NCBI GenBank assembly: GCA_942159475.1
Contig: OW804096.1
Location: 44,887,744 to 44,951,743 of the forward strand
DNA: 64,000 nucleotides
Source of the DNA: Sthenelais limicola
Lineage: Eukaryota; Annelida; Polychaeta; Phyllodocida; Sigalionidae
Direction: 5' to 3'
Part shown: positions 46,354-60,196 of the stretch, in pieces
Layout: each line of letters opens with the position of its first letter
Position numbering within the stretch: position 1 is the stretch's first letter
Program-made: the position numbers and the translations under genes
Notes under the pieces: generated by a model
What the model was told of the DNA's origin: nothing
Databases searched by the model: none
Seen by the model: the letters and a program-made list of their open reading frames with translations, nothing else

Positions 46354-49300
46354 ATATGTGCATCACATTTTGATCTTACAAATTTGTAATTTGTAATTAT
46401 GCTTTATTTACTAGGTTATCAGGGCAGACTTATATCACTAGCTCTTCCTTATTAGGTCAATAGAATTCGGCAATTAAATCAATTAAATGAAGTGAGCCAA
46501 GATTTATAGGGCTTGAAGGAAAGCGAGACTGAAAGAAAATGAATACAGTGGTAAAGATAAAACCAAATTCCTAAGGGAGGATATTGATAAACGATGAATG
46601 AAAAATACACAATAAAGAATATTTTTGGCCATATTATGGAAATTAGATGTGCTCATGCAAGCAATTATATTGGTCTTCCCGCTGCTTGGAATATAGGTAC
46701 CCTGCTACAGACTCGTTAGGTATTGATGCGATGATGCGCGACTGGGTAATTCGATACTAGTAGCAGAATTGGTAAGAACAAGGGTAGTTGGAAGTTCCGG
46801 ATTTATTCTGTGCATGATCAAGTCCATTGGTGGGCGTAGGTGAGAAATGTCACTCAGGCAACATGTCATGTGACAACCATCCTATGCCATAACATCGAGG
46901 AACTTCATTACTATACTTTAGGACCAAACTTAGTATCAGAATATACTTTGGCAAAGTTGTGGTATCACCATTATCCAAAATGATTTACTATTATATATAG
47001 ACCTGTTTTTTTAGGATGTTGATTTAACATCATAGAAGGTCATTTTATCAAATGACAGTGAACGTGGTACTTCAGTAATGTACAAAAAATATCATTAAGT
47101 AGTTTTCATGAAAATAATTCCGTCTAATTTTAGACTGGACTTATTTTTTACCCACTAGGACACCCCACAATTGCCCCCTCACACATACTTCATGTGTCAC
47201 CTCTCAATAAGATGCTCCAATGTGACCCAGTGTAATCCAACAGTAGTGTTTGATATGTGAGACTATTTATTTCTATTCATATAACTAATATACTTTATAT
47301 TTGACACTGACTGTTTATTAAATCTGTAATATGTTTTCTGCAGGAAAGGATAATATATTGTCTATGAAAATACCTACGTATTCATAATCTCGTTTTTTCT
47401 TCTAGTTTCTCTTCAGCCTTATTATGTAGTAATTTGTATTTTTAATATCTAAATTATTGCTATTCTATTGTCACAACCATTGGGGGCTAAGTTATTGTTT
47501 ATTGTACGTGCACTAAGGTGTATTTATAATGTAGTAAGTGTATTCAACCACCGGATAATAAGAGAGGATTGATAATGTAAGATGAAATATATGAGAATAC
47601 TCAACGTCTTACTCTTTCTAGAAGAGGTTAAGAAGTGTGTTTTAGGGGAAATAGGCAGGGTGAGCCATTCTTCAACAGCAATGTTTTCCATTAGCTTATA
47701 TCAGGTCATCATGGAGATTTCAATGGGTCCAAGAATCTTAAATAATGAACAAATGTGGTTCCTCTTTTGGAAGGTTAAATTACCTTTTTAAAAATAGTTC
47801 CCCCTTTTATAAAATGGGGTAATCTTTGGAATTAAAAGAAATAAAATGAATTAGAATAGAAAGTATAGCAGAAGTCGATACCCAATGAAAGATGCATGTC
47901 AGTACGTTTTGTGCCTGTGTAACATCGCGTGATACCCAGGAATTATCTGAAAGAGATTGTGCAGTGACATGGCAGTAAGGGGTGGCAGTAAGTTCAGCTG
48001 GTGTTTATATATACCTAAGTGGTATCTTTAATGCCAAAATCCCCCGTGCATATTTGAGTCCAAATATTAAGACAAATGTAAGAATGAGAATAATAATAAG
48101 AAAGAGAATAATGGTTGATGCTGGTCAACCAAAGAATAGGTACTGTATCCTTCTGTGCAAGATAATCTGTTCAATATGTAATCCAAGCAAATATCAGAAA
48201 AAATGTTACTGTGTCCATGGTTGTTCAGGGTACGAGTCTCTATAATTATAATGGTCACATGCATGTCCTAGTTCTTGCCCCTTGCAACCAAAAGAACACA
48301 TTTACAATTAGACACTGTGTACAAGTTTTGCGAATACAATGGCTCTCTTGAAATAAATAAGCTGTGGCAATGTATAAAGTTTTTTTAATGTTAAGGAATC
48401 ACATGCACTAAATGTGGGTTAAAGTAAAAAAAATAGATCTCGAAGTAAATGTGACTAATACACATCAGTTCCGGTCCACCCACCTAAATACCACCATGCA
48501 ATAAAACTTATACCCTGTAGCTATGGATTCAGTAATTAGACAATGGGGAAGATTTAATATTGATCGATTTAAACTGAGACCCTGCAGTGTTTTATGTTTT
48601 AAATTCACCTCGTCTTGGCCTACTTTGATTTAGTAAAGTGTTGCTATCAGTGATGGATCGTTTTCAGCTTCGGTTTTTAGGCATTAAAGTATCATCAATA
48701 TTAATGCACATGGACAACTAGCCTTGATGCATGTCCTGAGACTAATTGCAGGGGCCACATAAATTGCAAACCTGCTGTAATGTAAAAAAAAAAAAGAAGA
48801 AAAGATTGTTGTCCTGGTCCTCCTTTGAATATACTGGAGGGATTGCCACAAATTTGCGGTGGACATGCTTTGGCATGGTGGGAACCCATTCCACTATGTT
48901 TTATGAGCGATTTCCCAGAAGATAAGGGTTTAATAAGTGTTTCAAATTAAATTTACACCCACTTCTTTTACGCCCACCCCTGTTTGGTCCCAGAAAGTAA
49001 TAGCTGGACAACCAGTGAACGTGAGTCAAATAGGTTCAATGCTGCCTCATTAGGAAGAATATATGTTTAGTGTATATCACAAGTACCATGTTTAAATGGT
49101 GTCAGATGTGAGGGGAAGACCGCCTGCGGGCGACATAATGCATATTAATAAAATAATATTGACACATATGTAACTGTTTAACCTGCCATACCTGAATAAA
49201 GATTTGGATCAAAAAAATTGCGGATCTGTGGGTAGTGGACGTCGTAACAAGCTAAGTTGTGATCCACAAAATAATGTATAACACATGTATCAGAAGTGGG

Positions 49301-51182
49301 GTTCCGCTTCGTATGAACGAATATTGAACCTGATCTGATATAATACAAAAAAAATGAAAATAAATCAGTGTTTAAAATAATTTATGTAGCTGCATTATTG
49401 AAGGGAAAATGATTATAGAACAATGTATAGGCAGTGCAATCGATCTAGCATATACATGTACATAAACTTGCGTTCTTCTCTTCCGTGATGGTACACCTGC
49501 ATGCATCGCATTTTATACAACCTATGCTATTTAATCATCCTGCCATTCCTCGCGGCAGATGTTCCCAGAGTCTTCAAGGCTGACATGGCAACCGTCTATT
49601 CAAATCTGACTTAGAAAAGGAGGTGCATATAATTATCGACCAATGTCACATATATACATCCAAAATTATTGACAATTGTCTTCATGAACGACTCGTGGAA
49701 CTTTGGGAACGATCGACCAACGGAACTTGGTGTCTCATGGATGATAGAGGGTGTGTAGTATGAAGTAATGCAATTTGAGTCTAAAGATGTCGAGTCAGGG
49801 TTTTATGAGCCCTGACTAATTCATGAGATCCAACTTTACGACCTCATCAAGCTTCGATTAAGCAACGAAAACTTGTTGGATCACCAGAAACGATCTAAGT
49901 AACATAACGATTCATAGAGGGTACATGCATGCATTGAAACATAAACCCTGATGATACTTTGTGATCTCGGTGGAGTGAATAATGCAAGGAACATATGCTT
50001 TAGATGCATTGCAATATGAAAAAGGAACTGATTTCAATTCACTCACACGTTTTGAATCAATCCCTCGGGGTGTGTTGTATTATCAATATATCCGACCGCA
50101 AGGCCCCAAGATGAATACATTTCTCATCAAAAACTGTCAATATCGGTTAATCTATAAGGTAGATTAAGTCAGAAGGTCGATACACATAATTATACATACT
50201 TGGCTGAGTTAATTTCATTGTAGCAATGGCAACATGCTCATCTACAAAATATTCTCTCAGAACCTCTCATTAACAGGTGTTATAGAAATAGTGTTCGATC
50301 CCGTCGTCGGATACTGGTTTCTATAACCAAAATAAAGATATCAAAGGCTACACATATATATATATATGTGACACCAAGGCTTTACTCGAGTATTACTATA
50401 TCACCTACCTTGTCAGTTAACCAATATGACTCCATCAGTGTCGGACGAAGAGTGATTAGTATGTATTGACTGTGCGCGGTCAAGACTGATAATGCGTGAT
50501 GAGGAGAACTTAACGACCTGACTTCCAAGATATACCCCCTCACCTTCCTCGACGTACACAGGCACGACTCCGGTATCTGAGACGGTTCCTGGTTATTGAA
50601 CCGAAGGAACAGAATAGCATATAGGTCTACATTATGGATAACAATAGAGCGCGCTGTTTTCCTTTCCTCCTCTCCCTATCCAGATTCCTTCTTGTTCACA
50701 CTCAGGTTTTGTGTATATCTAATTATAAACCGCCAAGATAATTACCTTGTAAATCGGGGGACGGGTTACTGAGGATGCAGGTTGCATGTGCCACTTGTGG
50801 AGAGATACCGAGCAAGATATGAGCGTGGAGAACTGGGAGCACTGCATGCTCGTGGCAACCTGGTCAGTCGTGATCAAGTGTTTTGTAGCCATCGTATACG
50901 AATTGGACTAGTGGCTATAGGTATTTATGATATTTTGGAGATTAATTTTGTATTGAACTTTCCTGATACCTAAACATCAATCATAATGGGGTCCTCGATC
51001 TAATAGATATTCTTTCTGTTATTATTACAGGTAATATCCAACACCATAGCAATCCTTTTTATATTTTTACCACAGAGCCTGGACCACACGTAGATTATAC
51101 AGTACATGCCATCTACCCAAAGGAGCAAATAAAACAATTCTCAGTCAAAGGACATTTGCATCTTTGTGGAATCAATTACTTT
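46354..51182. other. Long stretch with no recognisable gene
   Basis: AT-rich. AAT/AAG simple repeats occur near 48080-48110. A small perfect hairpin (AGTCAGGG / CCCTGACT, 49793-49817) is followed by no T-tract. A minus-strand ATG opens MESYWLTDK into GTAGGT near 50409-50435; it is too short to call. A GC-richer open stretch at 50782-50973 has no splice support. Confidence 0.4.
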
Positions 51183-51422
51183 TCAGATGGATTGTGGAAA
51201 AGAATCTGACCTGGACAGGTATACACTGTTTCCTAGTATTCCTGAGAGGTCAAACAAGTACAGAACATTTCTCGGGGAATTCTTTCCACATTTCTCATTA
51301 GATTGTCTGGCGAACAAGTCAACATGCCCATGTGTATTGCACTGATTTGTATGCGCAGCCGTCAAGACTGGTGCTTCCAGTAATATGGCTTCGGAATTTG
51401 ACTTACCAAGTGGTTCATACAA
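51183..51422 (-). pseudogene. Retrotransposon pol fragment, YR (DIRS)-like RNase H region
   Basis: A 79-codon minus frame contains HGHVDLFARQSNEKCGKN. The signature (G/P)-h-V-D-L-F-A-x-x-x-N-x-K-C is characteristic of the segment after RNase H in DIRS/Ngaro-type retrotransposons and related pol proteins. Upstream LLEAPVLTAAHTNQC fits the preceding helix. The sequence after it (VLYLFDLSGILGNSVYLS) does not continue the family pattern, suggesting a break. It is a short relic; the matching RT and tyrosine recombinase were not found. A plus-strand ATG at 51385 (MASEFDLPSGSYK then GTACAC) overlaps and is less convincing. Confidence 0.42.
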
Positions 51423-54400
51423 GGTACACTCGGTGTCGCCTCTCGCCGAACTCTCAGAGCAAGTGTTTCTCCGGGGGTGGCATATATATTTCCACCCGAA
51501 GGTTTTCTACATTTTTAGTTACCGGGGGATGGGAATTGTTTTATCATACCTGGTCCTACTACGTGTGAACGACTATGTCACCTGAACCCACCCCATGCAG
51601 TGACATATATCAGGTAACCCTTAAGTGTAATATGAATGTGACCAAATAATATACAATTCGTTTAGTTCGATATCCTAGCTATTTATACTATCGATATAAA
51701 GATACATTTGTAATAATAAAGACACTAAATTAGCAATACTGCAGGTAATGAAATATGTGAAAATCCACAGGCAGGAACGTGTCCACGACTATTTAATGTT
51801 TAACTATCTTTGCTTCAAAAGTTGAGTTATGGTAAATGCTCCCTCTAATTAACTGTACCCGGGACTCAGGCTTCAAAGCATATAATTTTTCATATATCAA
51901 TATACAAAAAGAAACATGTATATTATTATTTATATAATTTATAGATAGAGTGACAGATGGCTTTGTCCTGAATTGCATTGAGAAGGCATCAACTTATGAT
52001 AATGCCAAATCAATATAGGTGATTTGATTGTATACCGTATCCATAAAGCAGCCAGAATTCCATTAGGTATACCTCAATTGTTTCGCAAAGAGTCATAAGT
52101 TGCTTGAGAGCTGACCAAAAAAGGGCAGCACTTTGCATTGCTCATAGGTGACCTCTACAGGCATAAGACTAGGAGGTGGGTTTACGGATCTGTGGAACTA
52201 AGAGGACATCTGCTGGGAATAGAGGGGGCTCGAGCAAAGAAATAACAGAGAAGCCAACATAAGACCGACCGGTCACAGCCTTTCTCATCAACTAATGACA
52301 TTACCATCAACAACGGCTGATCATACCGCTTGGTTGACTTAAAGGCTATCACACACCTTTTGATACATGTACCTCGTGTGAACAGTGCATACATTCTAGG
52401 AGACGTGTATTAGTGAAGGCTAATTAATTGCTGTTTGGGAGGCCTTAAATCGCTTGCCTCCTATAGTACCCACCCACCAAACTGTTCACCTGTTCACCTG
52501 CTATCCTATATCCACTACCTACTGGTAGTACTATACTCTACCCCCAGACTATACCGACCCAATCAAACACACATGTAACTATCCGCCCCCATCTACATAC
52601 CCACCAGACCCATTCCCCTTGAATATAGTCTAAGACTGACAGAATCACACCAAGGGACAAAGAAAGAGCACAGGGACTATAGACGGGACAATGATGGAGA
52701 GATAGGACAGCCTCAAACTACCGAAGGGGCTTGTAAAATGCGAATGTCTCCGAGGGCAAGTGTCCAATGTTCACTGTGCACACAACACTGGGGACTGTAA
52801 AATGTGTTCAGACTCAATATAAAGTTTAAGAAGCCCGTGATATTACTGTATAAGATTAATTTGTTGATATGTACCGTAGGTGGATAACAGGGATGGGGAT
52901 AGTCTAGGAAACATCAGAATCAAATAATAAAGTGGAATTTTTAAAAACAAAAAAATATATAGTGGGAATAACGCCGGGATTATTTTGGGACTGCTAGTTG
53001 CAAGAGTAGGAATACATTATGAATAACTTCCGTTGAATATGGTCGATTTTGGTAGGCAGATTATATATATATATTATCCCTTTTTCTCCTTTATGTAACT
53101 GTATGCTTGATGAGAAATAAAAGTTCTATAATAATAATAATTTTGTGTCTGAAAGTCAAATTAAGAAACCTATATTTCAGAATAATTTTCAATGATTTAA
53201 TGAATGGATACGTCCAACAATTTATATGATTTAATATGAAGAGGTTTAATAGGAAAAGATGGTCAACTACAGATCCACAATACATGTAGGTCTACGTGTA
53301 TTATTTAGATTCAGTAATAGTGTATATTCATGATTAACACTATACCACACAGATCAGTACTAATGATCATGATTTCCTTACTTATATACTACTACGGTGT
53401 ATAGCCTCACCTTAATTGATAGAATTTCACAACAATTCAGAGTAACGAACTAAGAACTGCAAAATGGCCACCAATCCATTCGATATGCACATATGAACAA
53501 ATCTATTTAATGTGAAATTAATGGGGAAGTAAGGATCTAGTTCCCTGCATACCAAGCAGCCTACTAGGCCCTACACTCCTAGTTCTGTAATAAATGCAGT
53601 TTGTACTAATCTAGTTACCGCTTGTGAGAAATCCATCTGGAAAGTATCTGCTCCGGGCAGTCCTGTCAAAACCGGGTACACAAGGTGGATACTTTTTCGT
53701 TCATGCCGGTCCGATCTTCGAATCGGTTCTTGTGTTTTTGTTTTACATCGATCATAATATTTTGAATGGTTTGACTACTAAGTGCTCTACCATGATTTGT
53801 TCTATATTTATTTCATTCGCGGTATATAGGCCCCATGGACGATGAACATGCAGGGCAAATGGGAGAATAGATTAGGCCTGAGTACATTTCTTAATCGTAT
53901 CAAATAGTAACCTCGATTTCAACATGATTTTTGACTTTTGATTCAACAAACACTAACAACATTGGAACTAATATAGATCTCAACACAGACTATCCTATCA
54001 CAATTATTGGGCAGCTTAGTACCCTTATGTAAGTATGCAGATCACACGTTGGGCGAAGGACACTAAACGATTTGATTAATCGAATTTACTATTACCTGTG
54101 ATCAAAGGGAACTGCATGCCTAGTATATATAGATTTTCGTTCCGACAAGAATCTATGCTCATGGAAATGCATCCTTGTACATTTATAAACGTGGGGTTCT
54201 TCCTATTATATTTTTTCAACACTATTTTATTCAGGTATTTTACACCAACTAATCTCGTTCTTCCGAACGGTTTTCGTCCTACTCTGAGTTACATGTTCTT
54301 CGTGATCTCAGTAGTGGTTACATTGATATTTGATATCATTACACGTACAGAAATGTTTTACCTATTACGAGCATGACAGTATTTATTTAAGTATTTACAA

Positions 54401-55661
54401 ATAATGAAATACTTCATCAAATAATGCAGATGGGATGATTGGTGATATTTACAGTCTACCTTATTGTTTCTGTGACTACTATGAGGGTGAGTGAGTGAGT
54501 GTGTTTCCCCATTTTTTTATGAACATAGGCCTATCATTTTATATATATCTCAGATCATCCCTTAAATCCTCTATTTACAATGTTTCCAACATTGTTCATT
54601 CTATTTACCTTAGGTACATTATCGTTAGGGAAAGTCATTCCATTTTGATTGGAATACGACTGATGTGGCCTGCTTAATTACGACAAGTTTAGCCAATGCG
54701 GAACTGAAAAATTGTATTTGTCATGAAGACATACGTTCGTTAGTCATAGTGATTAGGTGATTAACTTATCTGGGACCTGCCCTGGTTGCCTCGATGCTAT
54801 TCACATTCCTCTGGTTATTTCCACTGACAGTTACTCTATTATAGGAAATCTAGGGGTCGTAATGCATGAATGAATTTACGTTTCAACTAGCAAAAGGACC
54901 TAAAAGAAATAATAGCCACCCGATTAAATTTCGGCGGCTCGAACTTCATTCATCAAACCAATTTTGAGTAATAATCATTTTTAAGCTATCAGCGGAACAG
55001 ATGGCAGGTGGAAAATCTCCTGGTGTCTGGTCCGAAGTAAGGGGCAACACGTTTTGTTGAAAGAAATATTGGGGGGACTTGTAAATCAAGCAGCTGGGGG
55101 TAATCCAAATCGACAAAATAAATGGGGTGAAATCATACAAATACATTGTTTTCCTTTTTGTAGTTTTACCTATCCCTAAATTGATTTCCTGGACTGGGTT
55201 GTTTATATTTCTGCTTCTCCTGCCGGACCGAGAACTGGCCCTAGTCCCATAAGGGTCTCAATAGATGACAGAATTAATTTGGACGGTACCAGTGCACAAG
55301 AGCTGCCTCCCCAGATATCGTGAAATTGGAAACCTTACCTATTTGAACCAAATACTCCCCTGCAACACCGCAGCTCGCTTATGAACTCTAAACAAGGATA
55401 CATTGATGTAGGGACAAAATACGGCCAGCAATTGCCTGTGATGGTTAAAGGGAAGTAACTACGTTAAATGACAGCAACAGGACAGTAGCCAACGATTACA
55501 CAGATTGCCTTTTATATTGTCTGGTCCCTGCCTATCAAATCACTCTCCCTCCACATTCTATCATAGAGAGAGAGAGATTCAGTGCAAAACAAACAGAGTG
55601 GATCGGGGCTTAAAATCAATATAATATCACCAGATTTCACTATGTGTACTGCCTAACTCAC
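51423..55661. other. Long stretch with no recognisable gene
   Basis: AT-rich with (TA)n near 53060-53080 and a (GA)n run near 55567. The frame 53624-53845 begins with a moderately protein-like stretch (SGKYLLRAVLSKPGTQGGYF) but has no splice or domain support. Confidence 0.4.
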
Positions 55662-55722
55662 CTGTGCTCCAGCGTGTTGGTTGGATTCTGTGTGTTAGTA
55701 AAGCTAATAGTTCACTGTCCAT
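55662..55722 (-). CDS. Candidate first coding exon (unknown gene)
   Basis: Seen on the minus strand: ATG opens MDSELLALLTHRIQPTRWST, 20 codons plus one base (phase 1), ending at ACAG|GTGAGT, a consensus donor. Composition (amphipathic leucine-rich start, then basic/aromatic residues) is protein-like. The next exon would be below 55662 on the minus strand and was not found. Confidence 0.4.
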
Positions 55723-56442
55723 TATACATCTGCCTTTTCATGTCAGAAGGTATTGGCCAATAGTGACCAATATAATCTTCTGGATATCATACATGTATAC
55801 ATACATAGCTTTCAAGACTCTTCTGCTTCAGTTGAAGAACAGTTAATTATTTGGGCCCGGTTGGCGTCTTAAAGCACGTGGTTAGGCATGAATGTGTTGA
55901 GCTAAATGTGCTTGGCACTTGTATCTATAAGTTCACAGTAAAGAGATTCAGTCCGCACGATTGGAGGAGTTGAACTTTAAGACAGGACAGCAGAACACTA
56001 ACTATTTAGATGTGTGTAGATAGGAGTCAATGCATATCAAAGTGTATAAGATTTATAAGTGTGTGCGCAACAATAAGATAATAAGGTGTTCGTGAAAGGT
56101 AATATCTCTATTTTACTTGTTACATTGTTTACATATATATCTGAATAGATTAATAACTATAAGCCGTCCATACTCATCATAAAGTGAAAAATATTTTCAT
56201 TCAATGTTGTATATTGTTGTCTATCATTGTATATCAGGTATGAAAAATGTGCAGTAGACATTTTTTACATTTTACACTATCTAAAGTGTTGTGTACGTTT
56301 TCCTTTCAGTTTAGAGTGGTGTCGTACACAATGTACACGTACATTATAAATATGTATTAAGATTTTCGCTTCAATGGTCAAGGGCGCTCTCTAAAACTAG
56401 GTACATAATAATATTAAGTAATATATGTAACATAATATTATT

Positions 56443-56469
56443 AGCACAGGTCATGTTATGACCTGTGCT
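56443..56469. repeat. Perfect 12-bp hairpin with nuclear-receptor half-sites
   Basis: AGCACAGGTCAT, a GTT loop, then ATGACCTGTGCT: a perfect inverted repeat. Outer AACATAATATTAT and ATAATATGTT pair imperfectly, extending the stem. The palindrome contains two AGGTCA half-sites as an inverted repeat with a 5-bp spacer, which is not the common IR0/IR1/IR3 spacing. Confidence 0.85.
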
Positions 56470-57258
56470 ATAATATGTTCCATATTACGACTCTCAGAGG
56501 CTATACGGTATTTATAGATGTTCGTTCTTCGTTCTTCGTTCTTCCATTTTCGATATAAGGTCGGAAATAATGGAATGGAATGCATGCACAAGTGACGTAC
56601 CGTACCGACAAGCAAACGCAGTGGGTTGGTTGTTCAAGCCTAGTGTGATACTTGTCTTCTTGTACCGGGGGTTGGGGTGGGGGTAGGGGGTGTCCTATGG
56701 ATGCTGATCCCCAAGTGCGCTGGATTTACATTCAGGGGTCTGGTCACAGAGTGAATCCCAGCTTAGAAGCGCTGCCTGCACCAGTAGATCACCTCTATTG
56801 ACGCTACATCGGCTGCACATCAAAAGACCTCATGAACCCTAGTTCTTATTCAAATAGTGCTCAAACGCCATGGGGCCTGGGGCAGTAAAATAAAAAGTTA
56901 TATAAAAATAGCAGAATCTGAGGCAGGCATATAATATAGACTAGTTACATCGTATGCCCATTAGCCACTAGTTAACATTAACATAGAGTTGATATTTAGA
57001 TATTACCCAAACATTCGGGGTAACCGGTCCATTTATATTATTTGGTTGGAGAAGGCTTATTCTATCTTAATCTACCATTGTGCTCACACTTTGTATTGGA
57101 AAAGGTTGGTTCTTCTCTAATTGGTGATGAGTAGTCTTCCTTCAAAACATACTATGCTATGCTTGTTTCAATAAAGTGTTTGGAAATTCCAATACGTACA
57201 TGCCAAACCCATCACTGGCTCTGGCCTTGTGCAGTGAAAGCTAAAAGCTACAATCAAG

Positions 57259-57369
57259 ATGGATCACCTATTAGCTGTGTCTACAGCTCATTCAAGTAAC
57301 TGCCCAGAGGGGGTCGCCCATACTTTTGGAATAAGAGCAGCAGTCGTGGACGGTACAAGTTTTCTGGAG
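57259..57369 (+). CDS. Coding-like stretch with donor-like end
   Basis: ATG opens 37 codons (MDHLLAVSTAHSSNCPEGVA, then HTFGIRAAVVDGTSFLE) to GAG|GTGTAA, a weak donor; unspliced, it stops one codon later. Composition is protein-like for its surroundings. No domain and no neighbouring exon. Confidence 0.22.
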
Positions 57370-57816
57370 GTGTAATTTTGCCTGAGACTCCAGAGCCTCC
57401 TAATACGACAGGAAGATACATCAGAATTATCGATTCCAGCAGCCTATGGTGTCTATGAGAGCAGAATAAGTATTTGATGAATTGTGGGATGTATTCCCTG
57501 AGTATTCTTTGGTATTGGTCTCACGCCCATTTCGTCTGTGAGGACGACGTTAGCAATGTGCAAATACACCAATCTTGCCAAGTGGTATATCTCTATTGTC
57601 ACGTCATGACAATTGGTCACAGTGAGACGTCAACTTTTCCAATATTGACAAAACAGTTCTGGGCTGGTTCAGAGACATTTTCCACCATGACGTAAAATGA
57701 CATCAAATTGCCCTCCCTTAACTAGATATATCACGCTCATGGAAGATGACCATTAACAAGCCCATATTTTATAACATAATAATTGCAAAATTTCATTTCA
57801 AAAGTATTGATAGATG

Positions 57817-58069
57817 CGCATGTGGGTGAAATCGTCACAAAAATTTAATGTATAATTTGCATTGACCTATCTTCTCAAATAAACCAAATCTGAAGTAAAT
57901 AAATGCGCTTCAAAATACAGTTCAACATAACCAAATGGATTCAAGGCAATGGCAAATATACTAGCTATACATAGGTTTTATCATTTTTTGGCAGCCTAAT
58001 AATGTAGGAGAATTCATTGAATTTTGGAGTTGCCAATTGTACATTTTCTGACAATCTGTCCCATATAAT
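57817..58069. mobile_element. MITE family A, copy 2 (diverged)
   Basis: Aligns with 33342-33579: CTCAAATAAACCAAATC, TTCAAAATACAGTTCAACAT, GCCAATTGTACATTTTCTGA. The right terminus CTGTCCCATATA is recognisable; the left (GCATGTGGGTGAAATC) has decayed. A minus-strand frame (57965-58216) runs through it and is not a gene. Confidence 0.75.
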
Positions 58070-58342
58070 CTTTGCCGTGCTACTTTCTTCAAGCTTCACT
58101 CTTGTAGAGCATGCCTTTAAGTGGTGAATTTCACTCATGTTGGAGTTCTTCGTTGGGTGCGACGTTATTCCTGATGAATTTGCATCTTTTTCTAGGTGAC
58201 CTCTGAAAATATACAAAAAATCGCTCTAAAAACAAACATGTTATTAATGTAACGCATCCCTTCTTAGCGGCGAAAGAACTCCTTCGCTGATCAGTCAGTC
58301 CCTTGAAGTAGACTGATAAGGGGTAGAGAGGCAGACCTTCAA

Positions 58343-58531
58343 TTATTGACTATCAGTTTCCTCATGAAGCTTTAAGGTAAGGGGCTTACTTAAAAGTCCA
58401 AAACACGGAAAAGCCTGCTTGGCACTTGGACCTGCTTTATAATATAGTAAAGCCCAATATCCAGAGGCATCACATTTGGTTTCATGTGCTTTCTTGCCTG
58501 GGAATTGGTACATTCTAACAACTTTTGACAA
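58343..58531 (-). CDS. Open stretch of uncertain coding status
   Basis: A 62-codon minus frame with protein-like content (KKAHETKCDASGYWALLYYK, then a short Lys/Pro/Phe stretch) reaches a donor-like TTTTAA|GTAAGC internally. CDASGYW loosely recalls the DAS motif of retroelement RNase H but lacks the following G-x-G-A. Either an exon or a repeat relic. Confidence 0.2.
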   Translation of the reverse strand: MSKVVRMYQFPGKKAHETKCDASGYWALLYYKAGPSAKQAFPCFGLLSKPLTLKLHEETDSQ

Positions 58532-58792
58532 TTGCTTCCGAAACTACTTTCGCTTGGAATTGGATTGGGTTCGTTTTGCTTAGCTCAACACAATACTATC
58601 TTCAGTTCTCTTCTTCATTTCAAGGCAGACAGAAAGGTACCGCTAGGTCAATGGACATTCTCAAACAGGCAGTATATATATTTACAGATATGCCCCTGTC
58701 ATGCAAGTTGCTGTCATGAGTCATTAAGCACATGCCTCTCAAGAGACACGATATATATAAATAGTCTCGACATCCTGATATGTCCGTCCTAG

Positions 58793-59720
58793 ATGAGCCT
58801 CCACTCGTATATATAATATATATGTTATACGCATGCATTATCTCTTTGGATGCCTTTGCCCACCGCGTGTTACGAATCAAAATATCAAAACCGATGCCAA
58901 CACTTTTAAAAAGAAATTCATATTAATGCCCTTCTATATATTCTATAAAACTAGCCCCGACGTTGTAAAGACTCTTTTAAAATCATTCTAGTTTTTAGTA
59001 TTTCAATACTCCATACCCGTTCTTTAGACAGCCTGGCAATATCGTGGGAAACAGGAAATCACAAATGACAAGAAGATGGAGTAACAAGGAAAGGCGTTCT
59101 TAAGACGAATTGAGAAAAAAAATCATTTCCGGAAAACCGATTGTGCCAGCCGATTAGTCATTTCAATTTTACCTACTGTAGTACTGCTTTTTACATCCTA
59201 TATGATTACCTCAGTTGGCCAGACAGAGTATTCCAACATCGCTTCAATCATATATCATTCTCTGAATTTAAAATATAGACTGTTGATATTTTCCCTATTA
59301 ACTCTCCCTGTATGCGGAAACGGTAGTTGGCTCGGCGAATGACACCTGTAATTTCTCAGCGATAAATTATTCAACAAAGGTATGTATGCGCTTTCAGAGA
59401 GACAGAAGCCGCGCTTCGGTTGAACTGAAAGACTATCTCGCTTTGTGAATAAAATAAAGAGGTTCCAGATACAATGACTAGCATTGACTGTCTCATTATA
59501 CCAAATAGATAAGTCCAACAATACACACGCATATCTAAAAGGACATGATGATAATGTGCCCATTCTGTATAGTGACCAGCTACCGTATTTCTTTGTAGGA
59601 CCCAGGTATATGTAAAAGTACGCATTTATTATGTATGTATGCATGTATGTATGTATACGTACACGAATTTTAGATCTGCTACAATTATAAAAATGTTTAT
59701 TGAGCAATTTTTCACATTTT
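58793..59720. other. No gene seen; microsatellites
   Basis: A (TA)n run lies near 58805-58825 and ATGT/ATGC tetranucleotide repeats lie at 59630-59660. The longest frame (59255-59707, minus, 150 codons) starts inside this microsatellite and has no motif. Confidence 0.45.
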
Positions 59721-60124
59721 CATATCGTACATTTTCATTGGTGAATAATTGGCAATAAGGTCTGTGGCACCAGATTTGGTCCGGAAAATGTCGATCATAT
59801 CACGATTTGAACATGGTTGAAGGATGTAGTGCATTAAAATATTGACATCTATCATTCTCTGACATGAAAATATAAGTAGCATAGGGGAATTCATGAAAGG
59901 ATATCTGAACATAAGCAATAAAAAGGAGGTCGTTTTGTGCGACCGGATCATGACCTTAGATCTTTTGATGATTGATATATTCCGTAAGGCATAATCGAGC
60001 TGTTTATGGACTGGCTGTGATACTGTCGGTATCCATGATTGTACCAGATCCCCCATGTATAGGTAAATACCATCCCTATGAGTGAATTGCCATTAGAGGG
60101 ACACGGAAGGTGCTGTAGGGAAGT

Positions 60125-60196
60125 CCCAGTAGCCCAGGTGTTAATGGTACACGACATGTGCGAAGGTTGTGGGATCAATTCCTGTTCAGGGTAAAG
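60125..60196 (+). mobile_element. Degenerate tRNA-like SINE piece
   Basis: An A-box-like TAGCCCAGGTGTTAATGG at 60130 and a B-box-like GGGATCAATTCC at 60171-60182 lie at tRNA spacing. A second, poorer B-box piece (ATGGGTTTTTATTCCCACCT) follows at 60311. Both are decayed. Confidence 0.5.

Noticed and set aside
49793..49817. Hairpin AGTCAGGG/CCCTGACT as a terminator or RNA element
   Set aside because: Only an 8-bp stem, no T-tract and no adjacent gene; expected by chance in 64 kb.
59255..59707. Longest minus-strand frame after the main exon (150 codons)
   Set aside because: It begins in an ATGT microsatellite, is rich in Tyr/Ile/His from base composition, and has no motif or splice signal.
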